From Sulfitobacter sp. SK011 (GTDB taxonomy: Bacteria; Pseudomonadota; Alphaproteobacteria; Rhodobacterales; Rhodobacteraceae): a stretch of DNA of 64,000 nucleotides. Position 1 is the first letter of the stretch. Every line of letters starts with the position of its first letter. The translations under genes were made by a program, and so were the position numbers. The stretch is taken from contig NZ_CP025803.1 in assembly GCF_003352065.1 (NCBI RefSeq), forward strand, positions 1,963,574 to 2,027,573. Reading direction: 5' to 3'. Below are positions 9,909 to 19,434 of the stretch, piece after piece. A model generated the notes under the pieces. It made no database searches, had not been told where the DNA came from, and worked only from the letters and a program-made list of their open reading frames with translations.

Positions 9909-10010
9909 TGCAACTGTGTCGAACCTGTTGCAAAATGTGAGTAGGCAGACAGGTTAAGTAGCTCTTAATCTTTAATAACTTGGAAACCGCACGACAAAGG
10001 AGTGCACCCA

Positions 10011-10598
10011 ATGGTAGGCCCTGAAAAGGTATTAGAGTTCTGGTTAGATGAAATAGGCCAAAAAGGGTGGTATGATGCCAGCGATACCCTTGATACTGAT
10101 ATTCGCAATAAGTTTGAGGACACCTGGAATGCAGCCTGCGAAGGCCAGTTTTCGCTCTGGCTGACATATCCATCCGGTGCCTTGGCCTATATCATCCTCA
10201 CTGATCAGTTTCCACGCAATATGTTCCGCGGCACTGGCAAGGCATTTGCCAGCGACAAGATTGCATTGGCCGCCGCAAAATCGGCCATCGACAAAGGCTG
10301 GGACATGCGCATTGACGAACCGGCGCGTCAGTTCTTTTACATGCCGCTGATGCATTCCGAAAATCTGTGCGATCAGGACCGCTGCGTGCGCCTGATGTGC
10401 GAACGCATGCCGGTCACCCGCGAAGCCAATCTACTGCACGCCCGCGCGCACCGCGAAGTGATCCGCAAATTTGGACGCTTTCCGTATCGCAACGATGCGC
10501 TTGAACGGCCGGGGACAGCCGTTGAACGCGATTATGTGGCCCAGGGTGGTTACGGCATGACAGTGCGCGCGTTGCAGGAAGGCGTTCAGGCAGCGTAG
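10011..10598 (+). CDS. DUF924 family protein
   Basis: Conserved protein of unknown function, 195 residues, all-helical in the family (TPR-like fold). Recognised by EFWLDE near the start, ILTDQFPRNMFRGTGKAFASD, FFYMPLMHSE, and the C-terminal GRFPYRNDALER. I chose ATG 10011 because AGGAG sits 8 nt upstream; an in-frame GTG at 10002 overlaps that ribosome-binding site and is unlikely. A strong palindrome follows 29 bp after the stop codon. Confidence 0.85.
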   Translation: MVGPEKVLEFWLDEIGQKGWYDASDTLDTDIRNKFEDTWNAACEGQFSLWLTYPSGALAYIILTDQFPRNMFRGTGKAFASDKIALAAAKSAIDKGWDMRIDEPARQFFYMPLMHSENLCDQDRCVRLMCERMPVTREANLLHARAHREVIRKFGRFPYRNDALERPGTAVERDYVAQGGYGMTVRALQEGVQAA

Positions 10599-10627
10599 AA
10601 TTCGCGCCATTCTCGCGGTTGTAGCCC

Positions 10628-10663
10628 TTGCAAATATAGTTTAACGGTAAACTATATTTGCAA
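10628..10663. promoter_or_regulatory. Perfect 16-bp-arm palindrome between DUF924 and lpdA
   Basis: Arms TTGCAAATATAGTTTA and TAAACTATATTTGCAA match perfectly around an ACGG loop. The sequence is very AT-rich in a GC-rich background and ends 23 bp before the lpdA start codon. It could be an operator for lpdA, or a hairpin ending the DUF924 transcript (the following bases are moderately T-rich). Confidence 0.6.
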
Positions 10664-10686
10664 TTCTTCTCTGCGAGGTCCCTGAT

Positions 10687-12081
10687 ATGGCTGCGAAATC
10701 CTTTGATCTTATTGTGATTGGGGCAGGGCCGGGCGGCTATGTTGCAGCGATCCGTGGGGCACAATTGGGCATGAGTGTCGCAATTGTCGAACGCGAGCAT
10801 CTCGGCGGTATCTGTCTGAACTGGGGCTGCATCCCGACCAAAGCGCTGCTGCGTTCGTCCGAAGTATTTCACCTGATGCACCGCGCCAAGGAATTTGGCC
10901 TCAAAGCCGAAGGCATCAGCTATGATCTCGATGCCGTGGTGAAACGCTCGCGCAAGGTGGCGGGGCAATTGTCCGGTGGCATTGGCCATCTGATGAAAAA
11001 GAACAAGATCACCGTTGTCATGGGGGCGGCGAAACTGACCGGCAAGGGCAAGGTCAGCGTCAAAACCGACAAAGGTGATGAGGAGTTGATCGCCAAAAAC
11101 ATCGTTCTGGCCACCGGCGCACGTGCGCGCGAACTGCCTGGGCTTGAGGCCGACGGGGAACGCGTCTGGACCTACAAGCACGCCCTGCAGCCACCCCACA
11201 TGCCGAAAAAGCTGCTGGTCATCGGATCCGGTGCCATCGGCATTGAATTTGCCAGTTTCTACAACACGCTGGGGGCCGAAACGACCGTGGTCGAAGTTAT
11301 GGATCGCGTGTTGCCGGTCGAAGACGCCGAGATTTCAGCCTTTGCCAAGAAAGCTTTTGAAAAGCAGGGCATGAAGATCATGCAAAAGGCGATGGTCAAG
11401 CAGCTTGACCGTGCCAAGGACAAGGTTACCGCGCATATCGAAGTGGGCGGCAAGGTCGAAAAGCAAGAGTTTGACACCGTGATTTCCGCCGTCGGCATCG
11501 TCGGCAACGTCGAGGGACTGGGTCTTGAAGAACTGGGCGTGAAAGTTGACCGGACCCATGTTGTGACAGATGAATATTGTCGTACGGGTGTGGACGGGCT
11601 TTATGCCATTGGCGACATCGCAGGTGCACCATGGTTGGCGCACAAGGCGTCCCACGAGGGCGTCATGGTCGCAGAATTGATGGCGGGCAAACATCCGCAT
11701 CCTGTCAAACCCGAAAGCATCGCGGGCTGCACCTATTGCCATCCGCAGGTCGCAAGCGTTGGATATTCCGAGGCGAAGGCCAAGGAACTGGGATATGAAA
11801 TCAAAGTCGGCCGCTTCCCCTTTATCGGCAACGGCAAGGCGATTGCTCTGGGCGAAGAGGGCGGCATGATCAAAACCGTCTTTGACGCCAAAACCGGAGA
11901 GCTTTTGGGCGCGCATATGGTTGGGGCCGAAGTGACCGAACTGATTCAGGGCTATGTGGTGGGCCGACAGTTGGAAACCACCGAAGAAGACCTGATGAAC
12001 ACGGTCTTCCCGCACCCAACGCTGAGCGAGATGATGCACGAGGCGGTGTTGGATGCCTATGGGCGTGTCATCCACATGTAG
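10687..12081 (+). CDS. lpdA: Dihydrolipoyl dehydrogenase (E3)
   Basis: FAD enzyme that reoxidises dihydrolipoamide in 2-oxoacid dehydrogenase complexes with NAD. It shows the N-terminal FAD fingerprint VIGAGPGGYVAA, the redox-active disulfide GGICLNWGCIPTK, the NAD-binding GSGAIGIEFA, the second FAD motif YAIGDIAG, and the C-terminal interface HPTLSEMMHEA with the catalytic His-Glu pair. Length 464 is typical. No E1/E2 genes are adjacent, so this copy may serve a complex encoded elsewhere. GAGG lies 9 nt before the ATG, downstream of the large palindrome. Confidence 0.96.
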   Translation: MAAKSFDLIVIGAGPGGYVAAIRGAQLGMSVAIVEREHLGGICLNWGCIPTKALLRSSEVFHLMHRAKEFGLKAEGISYDLDAVVKRSRKVAGQLSGGIGHLMKKNKITVVMGAAKLTGKGKVSVKTDKGDEELIAKNIVLATGARARELPGLEADGERVWTYKHALQPPHMPKKLLVIGSGAIGIEFASFYNTLGAETTVVEVMDRVLPVEDAEISAFAKKAFEKQGMKIMQKAMVKQLDRAKDKVTAHIEVGGKVEKQEFDTVISAVGIVGNVEGLGLEELGVKVDRTHVVTDEYCRTGVDGLYAIGDIAGAPWLAHKASHEGVMVAELMAGKHPHPVKPESIAGCTYCHPQVASVGYSEAKAKELGYEIKVGRFPFIGNGKAIALGEEGGMIKTVFDAKTGELLGAHMVGAEVTELIQGYVVGRQLETTEEDLMNTVFPHPTLSEMMHEAVLDAYGRVIHM

Positions 12082-12145
12082 GTGTCTGGCGTTCGGCTGG
12101 GTAACTTGACCTGAGCCGCACCTTCACTTGCGGCAGGAGAAAGCC

Positions 12146-12946
12146 ATGTCTGATCCGTTTCAAAACGTCGACGCGCGCGGCGCTGAATTCATCAAAACCG
12201 TAGGTGATGCGCTTGAGACCCGTGCGGCTGAACCCAAGATGCAGGAAATCGTCGACAGCTATCTGGCTGAACTGACCTATCCTGATGGTGGCCTGCACAT
12301 CGAAATCGGCGCGGGCAGCGGGGCAATCGCCCGCAAACTGGCCGCCCATGCGCACAACGGCAAAGTTGTTGCCAGTGACATGTCACCGGGCCTGATCGCC
12401 TATGCCAAGGCCCACAAAGACAATCCCGAAAACCTGCACTTTGAAGTCAGCGACGGGGGGAGATTGCCGCACGCGGACGCCAGCGTTGAAAATGTTGTGA
12501 TGCACACGGTGTTGTCGCATGTGCCTGATCCATCGGTCTTGCTGACCGAGGCGGCGCGTGTCCTGAAACCGGGCGGGGCGCTGGTCGTCTGTGACGCCGA
12601 TTTTGCCAAGGCCAGCATTGGCAACGCCTTTGCGGACCCATTAGGGGCCTGCGCGCAGTATTTCGCGGAACACTTCGTGACCGACAAGTTCCTGGTTGGA
12701 AAGCTGCGTGATCTGATCGCGCAAAGCGGCCTCGACCTCGCTTCCTTTCGGGTTGCAACCCGGATCATCACCGAAGGGCAGGGCGGCATGACCTTTGTGG
12801 GCATGGGCGGCAAGATGATGGTGGAACAGGGCCTGATTGGGCAAGAGCTGGCCGATGCGTTGATTGCGGAATATGACCGTCGGATCGAAAACGGATCGCT
12901 TTATGGATTTGTCCCTTTTGCCATCGCGATTGCGCATCGGGTTTGA
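12146..12946 (+). CDS. Class I SAM-dependent methyltransferase
   Basis: Rossmann-type methyltransferase of the UbiE/Methyltransf_11 group. The AdoMet-binding motif I is HIEIGAGSGAIARKL (about residues 51-65), followed by VVASDMSPGLIAYAK (motif II) and VVMHTVLSHVPDP, then LKPGGALVVCDADF (post-III). The substrate is unknown. ATG 12146 is preceded by GGAGA at proper spacing; an in-frame TTG 18 bp upstream overlaps that site. It follows lpdA by 64 bp and may share its transcript. Confidence 0.82.
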   Translation: MSDPFQNVDARGAEFIKTVGDALETRAAEPKMQEIVDSYLAELTYPDGGLHIEIGAGSGAIARKLAAHAHNGKVVASDMSPGLIAYAKAHKDNPENLHFEVSDGGRLPHADASVENVVMHTVLSHVPDPSVLLTEAARVLKPGGALVVCDADFAKASIGNAFADPLGACAQYFAEHFVTDKFLVGKLRDLIAQSGLDLASFRVATRIITEGQGGMTFVGMGGKMMVEQGLIGQELADALIAEYDRRIENGSLYGFVPFAIAIAHRV

Positions 12947-13018
12947 TAAACGCAGGCGACAATCGCTGGTTGCGCACAGACTTGGGCGCAGTACCAAACC
13001 CTTAGGAAGTCACGCCAA

Positions 13019-13582
13019 ATGGTCAGCATCAACCGTGTCGTCATGCAACCGGCCAGCCGCCGGATGATCCAGGCGCTTGGACCACAAAAGCTTGAGGTCG
13101 CAGAGGTGTCTGGCAAATGGGGCGAAATGTTCAACTTCAAGAGTTATGAACAATTTCGCTATCCCAAATATGACATCTGTGAGGGGCCGTTCAAAGATGC
13201 CGAAACGGGTGAGGAACGGCGCTTTGATCTGATCCTTGCCAATCAGGTCTGGGAACATCTGGACCGGCCCTATGCCGCCACCCGTAACATCCATAAAATG
13301 CTGCGCAAGGGCGGGTTCTTCTGGGTGGCCGTGCCGTTTTTCGTGCCGTTCCACGCCGCCCCGCAGGACAATTCACGCTGGTCCGCGCGCGGCCTCAAAA
13401 ACCTGCTGATCGAGGGCGGCTTTGATGCGGATGCAATCCATTCCGAGCAATGGGGCAACCGCCATGTCGCCCTGCGCAATATGGAAGAAGAATGGCCGCC
13501 CGTCTACGACCCCGAAACCGATGATATCAAGAACGATCCGATGATGCCGATCTGTTCCTGGGCCTTGGCCCAGAAGACGTAA
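13019..13582 (+). CDS. Small SAM-dependent methyltransferase
   Basis: A 187-residue methyltransferase-like protein with the second half of the Rossmann core visible: FDLILANQVWEHLDRPYAATRNIHKMLRKGGFFWVAVPFF. The classical glycine-rich motif I is poorly conserved near the N-terminus (QKLEVAEVSGKWGE), which may mean a divergent AdoMet site. The central block resembles domains that modify glycans or lipids, but no substrate can be named. AGGAAG precedes the ATG, and the next gene begins 11 bp after the stop codon. Confidence 0.7.
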   Translation: MVSINRVVMQPASRRMIQALGPQKLEVAEVSGKWGEMFNFKSYEQFRYPKYDICEGPFKDAETGEERRFDLILANQVWEHLDRPYAATRNIHKMLRKGGFFWVAVPFFVPFHAAPQDNSRWSARGLKNLLIEGGFDADAIHSEQWGNRHVALRNMEEEWPPVYDPETDDIKNDPMMPICSWALAQKT

Positions 13583-13593
13583 TGCGAAGCTGA

Positions 13594-14751
13594 GTGACTG
13601 ATAAAACCCCCTTTCCCTTGATCTTTGCCCTTTGGGGTGCCGGCCTTGGTGCGGCTGCACAATATGGCAAGGTCAGCGTGATCTTTGACATGCTGCCCGA
13701 CGCCTATCCCGGCGCGGGCGCTGCCATTGGCTTCATCGTGTCGCTGGTTGGTTTTGTCGGCATCCTGTTCGGCGTTGTCGCCGGATTGGTCGTCGCGCGC
13801 ATCCGTTATCGACGCGCCTTGCTGGCGGCGTTGTGGGCCGGGGCAGCCGTTTCAATGGTGCAGGCGTTCCTGCCACCGCTGCCCTGGATGTTGCTCAGCA
13901 GGATCATTGAGGGCGCATCGCACCTTGCCATCGTGGTTGCCGCACCGACCCTCATCGCCCAACTCAGCGCGCCCAAGGACCGGGGACTGACCCTGACGCT
14001 CTGGGGCACCTTCTTTGGCGTGGCCTTTGCCGTATTGGCGTGGCTTGGACGTCCCTTGGCGCTGTCACTGGGCCTGCCTGCGCTTTTTGCGGCACATGGG
14101 GTCTATATGGCGGGGTTTGCGCTGTATCTTTCTGCACGCCTTCGCGCCCTGCCGGACGAGGGGACACAGCCGCCATTCTCGCTGGTCCAGACCCTGCGCG
14201 ACCATGTCACCATTTACCGGTCCCCCCGCATTCCTGCGGCAGCGGCGGGATGGTTGTTTTATACCTTCAGTTTCGTGTCGATCCTGACCGTCTTGCCCCC
14301 CTATCTGGACGCAGAGGTGCGCACCCTGATCATGGGGGCGATGCCGCTGACCAGCATTGCGGTCTCCATGACCTTTGGCGTGGCGCTTTTGCGGGTCATC
14401 TCGCCGGTGCGTGTTGTCGAAGTGGGGTTTGCCCTGTCGGCGCTTTGCATGGTCTGGCTGTGGCTTAGCCCCGGTGCACCTTTGGCCTGTCTCGCGTTGG
14501 CCGGGGCGATGGGATTGATCCAGGGGGCCAGCTTTGCCGCGGTGCCATACCTGAATGAAACACCCGCAACCCAGGCACAGGCCAATGGTGCGATGGCCCA
14601 GATGGGCAACATCGGCAATACCATCGGCACACCGATTATGGCCGCCGCCTTGGCTGGCATGGGCTATGCCGCGCTGCCATTGCTGGCGGGCATGGCCTTT
14701 GTTGGTGGTCTGGCGATCCATCTATCCTTGGGTGTTCTGCGCAAGAAGTGA
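13594..14751 (+). CDS. MFS transporter
   Basis: A 385-residue major facilitator with twelve predicted hydrophobic segments. The motif around VVARIRYRRALLAALWAG fits the loop 2-3 position, and SAPKDRGLTLTLWGTFFGVAFA fits helices 4-5. The substrate is not deducible. It starts at GTG, 11 bp after the methyltransferase. Its stop codon lies only 4 bp before the LexA box of uvrA, so the uvrA promoter region is compressed against this gene. Confidence 0.75.
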   Translation: MTDKTPFPLIFALWGAGLGAAAQYGKVSVIFDMLPDAYPGAGAAIGFIVSLVGFVGILFGVVAGLVVARIRYRRALLAALWAGAAVSMVQAFLPPLPWMLLSRIIEGASHLAIVVAAPTLIAQLSAPKDRGLTLTLWGTFFGVAFAVLAWLGRPLALSLGLPALFAAHGVYMAGFALYLSARLRALPDEGTQPPFSLVQTLRDHVTIYRSPRIPAAAAGWLFYTFSFVSILTVLPPYLDAEVRTLIMGAMPLTSIAVSMTFGVALLRVISPVRVVEVGFALSALCMVWLWLSPGAPLACLALAGAMGLIQGASFAAVPYLNETPATQAQANGAMAQMGNIGNTIGTPIMAAALAGMGYAALPLLAGMAFVGGLAIHLSLGVLRKK

Positions 14752-14755
14752 GTTC

Positions 14756-14770
14756 GTTCCACTTTCGTTC
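14756..14770 (+). promoter_or_regulatory. LexA (SOS) box upstream of uvrA
   Basis: GTTC-CACTTTC-GTTC matches the alphaproteobacterial SOS operator GTTC-N7-GTTC exactly and ends 63 bp before the uvrA start codon. Confidence 0.85.
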
Positions 14771-14833
14771 TCATTTTTTGATTGGAGAATCCCGCCACAC
14801 CACCTATGTACAGATCGTTAACGGGGGCATGTG

Positions 14834-17719
14834 ATGGCTGAGCTGAAAAATATCGAAGTGCGCGGCGCGCGCGAACACAATCTCAAGAACATAGATGTGG
14901 ATATCCCCCGCGACCAACTGGTTGTTATCACGGGTCTTTCCGGGTCTGGAAAATCGTCGCTGGCCTTTGACACGATCTATGCCGAAGGGCAGCGGCGCTA
15001 TGTCGAATCGCTTTCCGCGTATGCGCGTCAGTTCCTTGATATGATGCAAAAACCCGATGTGGATCACATCAGCGGCCTCAGCCCGGCCATTTCCATCGAA
15101 CAGAAAACCACGTCAAAAAATCCACGGTCCACAGTCGGGACGGTGACGGAAATCTACGACTACATGCGTTTGCTGTTCGCCCGTGTCGGCACGCCCTATA
15201 GCCCGGCCACCGGCAAACCCATCGAAGCCCAGCAGGTTCAGGACATGGTGGACCGCATCATGCAGATGGAGGAGGGCACACGCGCCTATTTGCTGGCCCC
15301 CATCGTACGTGACCGAAAAGGTGAATACCGCAAGGAATTCATGGAGTTGCGCAAGACCGGCTTTCAACGGGTCAAGGTGAACGGTGAGTTCTATGAACTG
15401 GACGAGCCGCCAACACTCGACAAGAAGTTTCGCCATGACATTGATGTGGTGGTCGACCGGATTGTGGTGCGCGAAGGGCTGGAAACGCGTCTTGCGGACA
15501 GCTTGCGCACCGCGCTTGACCTTGCCGACGGAATCGCAATTCTGGAAACGGCCCCGTCCGAAGGCGACCCGGACCGCTATACCTTTTCCGAAAAGTTTGC
15601 CTGCCCGGTCAGCGGTTTTACCATCCCGGAAATCGAACCGCGCCTGTTTTCGTTCAATGCGCCGTTTGGGGCCTGTCCAGAATGCGACGGTTTGGGGGTC
15701 GAACTGTTCTTTGACGAACGCCTGGTGGTGCCGGATCAGAACTTGAAAATCTATGACGGCGCACTGGCACCCTGGCGCAAGGGCAAGTCGCCCTATTTTC
15801 TGCAGACCATCGAAGCGATTGCAAAACACTATGGTTTCAAGCAATCCGCCAAGTGGAAGGACCTGCCGGAAAACGTACAGCAGGTTTTCCTTTATGGATC
15901 CGGTAAGGAAGAGATCAAGTTTCGCTATGACGAAGGCGGGCGTGTTTACGAAGTGACGCGCGTGTTCGAAGGCGTGATCCCCAACATGGAACGCCGGTAC
16001 CGCGAGACCGACAGCAATTGGATACGCGAAGAATTTGAGCGTTATCAGAACAACCGCTCCTGCGGCACCTGCAACGGCTACCGCCTGCGTGCTGAAGCTT
16101 TGGCGGTCAAGATTGGGCCTGCTGATGGTGGGCCGGAAAAACTGCTCCATGCGGGGCAGGTGGTTCAGATGTCGATCCGCGAGGCATTTGAGTGGTGCCA
16201 GACCGTACCGGAACATCTGACGGTCCAGAAAAACGAGATTGCCAAGGCGATTCTGAAGGAAATCCGCGAGCGTCTCGGTTTCCTGAATAACGTTGGGTTG
16301 GAATACCTTACGCTGGCCCGTTCAAGTGGCACGTTAAGTGGCGGCGAGAGCCAGCGCATCCGTCTGGCCAGCCAGATCGGCTCTGGTCTTACCGGTGTTC
16401 TTTATGTGCTTGATGAACCGTCCATCGGGCTGCACCAGCGCGACAATGACCGGCTGTTGCTGACCCTCAAGAACCTGCGCGATCAGGGCAACACGGTGAT
16501 CGTGGTGGAACATGACGAAGAAGCCATTCGCGAGGCGGACTATGTGTTCGATATCGGCCCCGGTGCGGGTGTGCATGGTGGCCGTGTGGTCAGCCACGGC
16601 ACCCCTGATCATGTGGCGAACGACCCCAATTCGATCACCGGACAATATCTGACCGGCGTGCGCGAAATTCCCGTGCCCGCAGCGCGGCGCAAGGGGAACA
16701 AGAAGAAACTGCAGGTGGTCAAAGCCACCGGCAACAACCTGCAAAACGTCACGGCGGATTTCCCGCTGGCCAAGTTTGTCTGTGTCACGGGCGTTTCAGG
16801 CGGCGGCAAATCCACCCTGACCATTGAAACGCTGTTCAAAACCGCGTCGATGAACCTCAATGGCGCGCGTCAGACGCCAGCCCCTTGTGAGACCATCAAA
16901 GGCCTTGAACACCTCGACAAGGTCATCGACATCGACCAACGCCCCATTGGCCGCACACCGCGCTCAAATCCAGCGACCTACACCGGTGCCTTTACGCCGA
17001 TCCGCGACTGGTTTGCTGGACTGCCCGAGGCCAAGGCGCGCGGCTACAAGCCGGGACGGTTCAGTTTCAACGTCAAGGGCGGGCGGTGCGAGGCCTGTCA
17101 GGGCGACGGCGTGATCAAGATCGAAATGCATTTCTTGCCGGACGTTTATGTGGAATGTGAAACCTGCAAGGGCGCGCGTTATAACCGCGAAACGCTTGAG
17201 ATCAAATTCAAGGGCAAAAGCATCGCAGACGTGCTGAACATGACTGTTGAAGATGCGCAAACCTTCTTTCAGGCGGTTCCGTCAATCCGCGAAAAGATGG
17301 ATGCACTGATGCGGGTTGGCCTTGGCTATATCAAGGTCGGTCAACAGGCGACCACGCTTTCGGGCGGGGAGGCGCAGCGCGTGAAGCTGAGCAAAGAGCT
17401 GAGCAAGCGGTCCACCGGTCGCACCCTCTATATTCTGGATGAACCGACGACGGGTCTGCATTTTGAAGATGTGCGAAAGCTGCTGGAAGTGCTGCATGAA
17501 CTGGTGGATCAGGGCAATTCGGTGATCGTCATTGAACACAACCTGGATGTGATCAAAACAGCCGACCATATCATCGATATTGGCCCGGAGGGCGGCGATG
17601 GTGGTGGCCTCATCGTGGCCACAGGAACCCCCGAAGAGGTGGCCGAGGTCGCGGAAAGCTACACTGGCAAATACCTCAAACCCATGCTGGAAAAACGGAC
17701 GAAAGTGGCGGCGGAATAG
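14834..17719 (+). CDS. uvrA: Excinuclease ABC subunit A
   Basis: Damage-recognition ATPase of nucleotide excision repair, acting with UvrB and UvrC. Both ABC modules are complete: Walker [15 protein letters not shown] in the N-terminal half and [14 protein letters not shown] in the C-terminal half, with signature segments [17 protein letters not shown] and [17 protein letters not shown]. The zinc-binding CxxC modules ([24 protein letters not shown] with CETCKGARY) are present. I prefer ATG 14834 over the GTG directly before it; the difference is one residue. The LexA box upstream indicates SOS control. Confidence 0.97.
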   Translation: MAELKNIEVRGAREHNLKNIDVDIPRDQLVVITGLSGSGKSSLAFDTIYAEGQRRYVESLSAYARQFLDMMQKPDVDHISGLSPAISIEQKTTSKNPRSTVGTVTEIYDYMRLLFARVGTPYSPATGKPIEAQQVQDMVDRIMQMEEGTRAYLLAPIVRDRKGEYRKEFMELRKTGFQRVKVNGEFYELDEPPTLDKKFRHDIDVVVDRIVVREGLETRLADSLRTALDLADGIAILETAPSEGDPDRYTFSEKFACPVSGFTIPEIEPRLFSFNAPFGACPECDGLGVELFFDERLVVPDQNLKIYDGALAPWRKGKSPYFLQTIEAIAKHYGFKQSAKWKDLPENVQQVFLYGSGKEEIKFRYDEGGRVYEVTRVFEGVIPNMERRYRETDSNWIREEFERYQNNRSCGTCNGYRLRAEALAVKIGPADGGPEKLLHAGQVVQMSIREAFEWCQTVPEHLTVQKNEIAKAILKEIRERLGFLNNVGLEYLTLARSSGTLSGGESQRIRLASQIGSGLTGVLYVLDEPSIGLHQRDNDRLLLTLKNLRDQGNTVIVVEHDEEAIREADYVFDIGPGAGVHGGRVVSHGTPDHVANDPNSITGQYLTGVREIPVPAARRKGNKKKLQVVKATGNNLQNVTADFPLAKFVCVTGVSGGGKSTLTIETLFKTASMNLNGARQTPAPCETIKGLEHLDKVIDIDQRPIGRTPRSNPATYTGAFTPIRDWFAGLPEAKARGYKPGRFSFNVKGGRCEACQGDGVIKIEMHFLPDVYVECETCKGARYNRETLEIKFKGKSIADVLNMTVEDAQTFFQAVPSIREKMDALMRVGLGYIKVGQQATTLSGGEAQRVKLSKELSKRSTGRTLYILDEPTTGLHFEDVRKLLEVLHELVDQGNSVIVIEHNLDVIKTADHIIDIGPEGGDGGGLIVATGTPEEVAEVAESYTGKYLKPMLEKRTKVAAE

Positions 17720-17735
17720 TCCGCCGCCGGCCTTT

Positions 17736-17939
17736 TCAACGTTTCGTGCCGCAGGTGTTCATGCCCAGCAAGCTGTACAAGGGACACGTCCCCAAAACAC
17801 CGGTGGCCAATGGGACGATCCCGATCAGAAGCAGCCAGCGATAAGGGGCGTCGGGCATCATAAAGAACGCGACCAACAAGGCGATCCCGACGAGGACCCG
17901 CACGGTCTTGTCGAAAACCCCTACATTTTTTGAAAACAT
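17736..17939 (-). CDS. DUF2892 small inner-membrane protein
   Basis: A 67-residue YgaP-like transmembrane domain protein with two hydrophobic segments (about residues 14-30 and 35-51). The family-typical TGVLGTCPLYSLLGMNTC carries two Cys spaced as in standalone DUF2892 proteins. Such proteins are often found with rhodanese or sulfide-handling genes; none is adjacent here. A perfect FNR box lies upstream in the position of a class II activator, suggesting expression at low oxygen. Confidence 0.85.
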   Translation of the reverse strand: MFSKNVGVFDKTVRVLVGIALLVAFFMMPDAPYRWLLLIGIVPLATGVLGTCPLYSLLGMNTCGTKR

Positions 17940-17995
17940 GTCACCATCTCCTTGGTTTGATGTTCAAAGAGTCGCATGTTTTTGGTCAGATTGTG

Positions 17996-18009
17996 TTGAT
18001 CTGAATCAA
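17996..18009 (-). promoter_or_regulatory. FnrL-type box upstream of the DUF2892 gene
   Basis: TTGAT-CTGA-ATCAA is a perfect FNR/FnrL palindrome, centred 63 bp before the DUF2892 start codon. If it acts at -41.5, transcription would begin about 22 nt before the ATG. The other neighbour ends here, so only the DUF2892 gene can be the target. Confidence 0.75.
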
Positions 18010-18016
18010 CATGACT

Positions 18017-19393
18017 TTATTTTCCGGGTGCGTTGAGAGCTAGATCACACAGGCGGGCAAAACCTTTCGCGTCAAGTGTGTCAAAGCAACCGCTGAGCTT
18101 TTCCAATTCATCTGCGCGACTGCTGCCCAACACCGGGTCTGCAAACAGATGAAATTTTTCAGATATCTCGGCATCAGACAAGGGCAGGTCGGTGTCGCCG
18201 CGTGGCGTGCGCGGCTCAGACGTGACAGAACGCCCGTCTTTCAGTGTCATCGTCACCTGCGCCCATCGTTTACCGACGGAAATTGCACTGAAATGGGGAT
18301 CATCCACCAATCGGGTCGCCTGTGAGATGCGCAGGATGTCGGGGTCATGCAACGTGGCTTCGGCCAGTTCCGGCACCCCAACCTGTCCGCGCACGATCAT
18401 CGCCGCCACGGGAAACGCGATGGAATAGGCAAATTCATCAGGTGTTGCGGGGGTATGGCCCGCCAACCTTGTGGCGTTGTGGAACGTTTTAATCTCGACG
18501 GCGGCGATCTGATCGTGGGTCAGCGCATGATCTCGCATCAATGCAGCGGCGGCATCAAGGCTTGGATGTGCCCACCTGCAACAGGGGTAGGGCTTGTAAT
18601 GGGTGTCCTCGACCAGCCGCCAGCGCTCGCCAAGGTCCGCCCAAAATTTCGGCGCGTCCTCGCAGGTCAGCGCCGGTGCACCGGTAAATCCTTCGCGGGC
18701 CAGATAGGCGGCGGTCAGACCCGATGGCGCACCCCAGCCAACCCCGTCGCGCAGCATCGTCGGGTGATCAATGCAGCGCATCATCTGGCTGCGCGGGCCA
18801 TGATATTCGCCGATGCCTGCCGCATGTCTGATTTGATCGGCGCTGCACCCCAGGGCGCGGGCACAGGCGACAGCGACCCCCACGGCAGTCCATGCACCAG
18901 AGGTGTGGTAATCTGCACAGGTGGCATGCTGAGCCAGACCCGCGCGATAGCTGACCTCGTAGGCCACTGCCAGCAATGCGGCGAAATCTGCACCCGTCAT
19001 TGTCCCTTCTGCCGCATCTGCCATGGCCAGAAGGGCAGGAAACACCGCTGATCCGGCATGGCCCTTGCAGGGGGATGTCCCATCATGCGCATCGACGGCG
19101 TCAACGGTGAATGCCCCCGCCATCGCGGCACCTGCGGGGCTGACGGTCTGACCGTTCATCACGATCCGCGCACCACCCGCAGCCCCGGCACCAAAAAGCG
19201 CCACAGCACCGCGCCGGGCAATATCGGCCATTGCGGTTGTCGACCCCACTGCGGCCACGCCCATCGTGTCCGTGAACGATCGGCGCAAGACGCGCAGCAC
19301 ATCATCCGGCAGATCGGCAAGGGTCAGATCGGCAGCAAATTTATGAAAGGGCAGGGGCATGACAGATTTCCAGTGGGGCGCATTCATCCCCAC
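18017..19393 (-). CDS. MmgE/PrpD family protein
   Basis: A 458-residue member of the MmgE/PrpD family, which includes 2-methylcitrate dehydratase and iminodisuccinate epimerase. Family landmarks are DTMGVAAVGS, VDAVDAHDG near residues 100-108, KGHAGSAVFPALLA, YHTSGAWTAVGVAVA, and YKPYPCCRWAHPSLDA. No prpB/prpC neighbour is present, so methylcitrate activity is not supported by context. The GTG at 19393 has GAGG 9 nt upstream; ATG 19387 two codons later has AAGG and is equally plausible. Confidence 0.82.
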   Translation of the reverse strand: MGMNAPHWKSVMPLPFHKFAADLTLADLPDDVLRVLRRSFTDTMGVAAVGSTTAMADIARRGAVALFGAGAAGGARIVMNGQTVSPAGAAMAGAFTVDAVDAHDGTSPCKGHAGSAVFPALLAMADAAEGTMTGADFAALLAVAYEVSYRAGLAQHATCADYHTSGAWTAVGVAVACARALGCSADQIRHAAGIGEYHGPRSQMMRCIDHPTMLRDGVGWGAPSGLTAAYLAREGFTGAPALTCEDAPKFWADLGERWRLVEDTHYKPYPCCRWAHPSLDAAAALMRDHALTHDQIAAVEIKTFHNATRLAGHTPATPDEFAYSIAFPVAAMIVRGQVGVPELAEATLHDPDILRISQATRLVDDPHFSAISVGKRWAQVTMTLKDGRSVTSEPRTPRGDTDLPLSDAEISEKFHLFADPVLGSSRADELEKLSGCFDTLDAKGFARLCDLALNAPGK

Positions 19394-19434
19394 CTTACGT
19401 CACCTCATGCGCCTGAATTGCCTGTTTGCGACGC

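Noticed and set aside
9922..9955. AACCTGT / ACAGGTT inverted repeat before DUF924
   Set aside because: The arms are only 7 bp and the loop is 20 bp; the likeness to the SatD-side operator half-site is probably chance.
15113..16216. 367-codon frame opposite uvrA
   Set aside because: It lies entirely within uvrA and has no family signature.
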